From the NCBI GenBank assembly GCA_030141605.1, contig JAQGDQ010000418.1, forward strand, positions 62,001-126,000: a stretch of 64,000 bases of DNA. Direction: 5' to 3'. A model generated the notes under the pieces. The model ran no database searches. It saw nothing but the letters and a program-made list of their open reading frames with translations, and was not told the origin of the DNA. This document shows positions 63,935 to 64,000 of this stretch, in pieces. Source of the DNA: Tubiluchus corallicola. Its lineage: Eukaryota > Priapulida > Priapulimorpha > Priapulimorphida > Tubiluchidae. Numbering within the stretch: position 1 is the stretch's first letter; every line of letters begins with the position of its first letter. The translations under genes were made by a program, and so were the position numbers.

Positions 63935-64000
63935 CTTGATATTAAAAGCATCAACAAGTTTGTATTTTACAGCTGATTCTCTTCTTTATTGTCTTCTTTT
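63935..64000 (-). CDS. Possible further upstream exon of the M14 gene (partial)
   Basis: An open minus-strand frame at the window edge reads SAVKYKLVDAFNIK before a GTGAAAA donor, phase 0. This could be the helix and strand before the conserved NPDGY block of carboxypeptidases, but NPDGY itself was not found between here and 63255. Tentative. Confidence 0.25.

Overview
The window is animal nuclear DNA: AT-rich, intron-rich, GT-AG spliced, with metazoan gene families, many diverged transposon remnants and an unusual density of minisatellites. The families (KCMF1, SEC62, the ciliary protein ARMC9, an M14 carboxypeptidase) and the non-LTR/MITE load suggest an invertebrate. A sponge or other early-branching animal is plausible, but I cannot fix the phylum. 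Most exons are too short to show up as long ORFs, so the models below were built by hand from homology, splice sites and reading-phase continuity.

Layout. 1-2767: no gene seen, one interspersed repeat. 2768-12028 (-): complete KCMF1-like E3 ligase gene, 9 exons, including a convincing minor-spliceosome (U12) AT-AC intron. 12029-14389: head-to-head intergenic space with a dead LINE fragment and a CT microsatellite. 14390-26671 (+): complete SEC62 gene, 8 exons, 345 aa. 26672-30335: tail-to-tail intergenic space with a minisatellite and a hAT-like MITE. 30336-57649 (-): ARMC9 gene, about 20 exons and 907 aa in the longest phase-consistent model, its introns full of MITEs, LINE pieces, an R2-like endonuclease fragment and six minisatellites. 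57650-59504: intergenic. 59505 to beyond 63255 (-): 3' part of an M14A carboxypeptidase gene that has lost catalytic residues and carries a solo LTR and a LINE end in its introns.

The genes are housekeeping or ciliary and show no operon-like functional link. The most notable points are: (1) the carboxypeptidase has intact exons but lacks a zinc-ligand His, the catalytic Glu and the substrate Tyr, so it looks like a pseudoenzyme; (2) in ARMC9 a 41-bp minisatellite of 19 copies is built from the last 31 nt of an exon plus its 5' splice site, giving a ladder of decoy donor sites, and two other ARMC9 exon edges are also tandemly copied into the adjacent intron; (3) the AT-AC intron in KCMF1; (4) a heat-shock-element-bearing solo LTR with a perfect 5-bp target duplication; (5) a TTAA-flanked MITE family with four same-orientation copies; (6) possible opposite-strand exons nested in ARMC9 introns.
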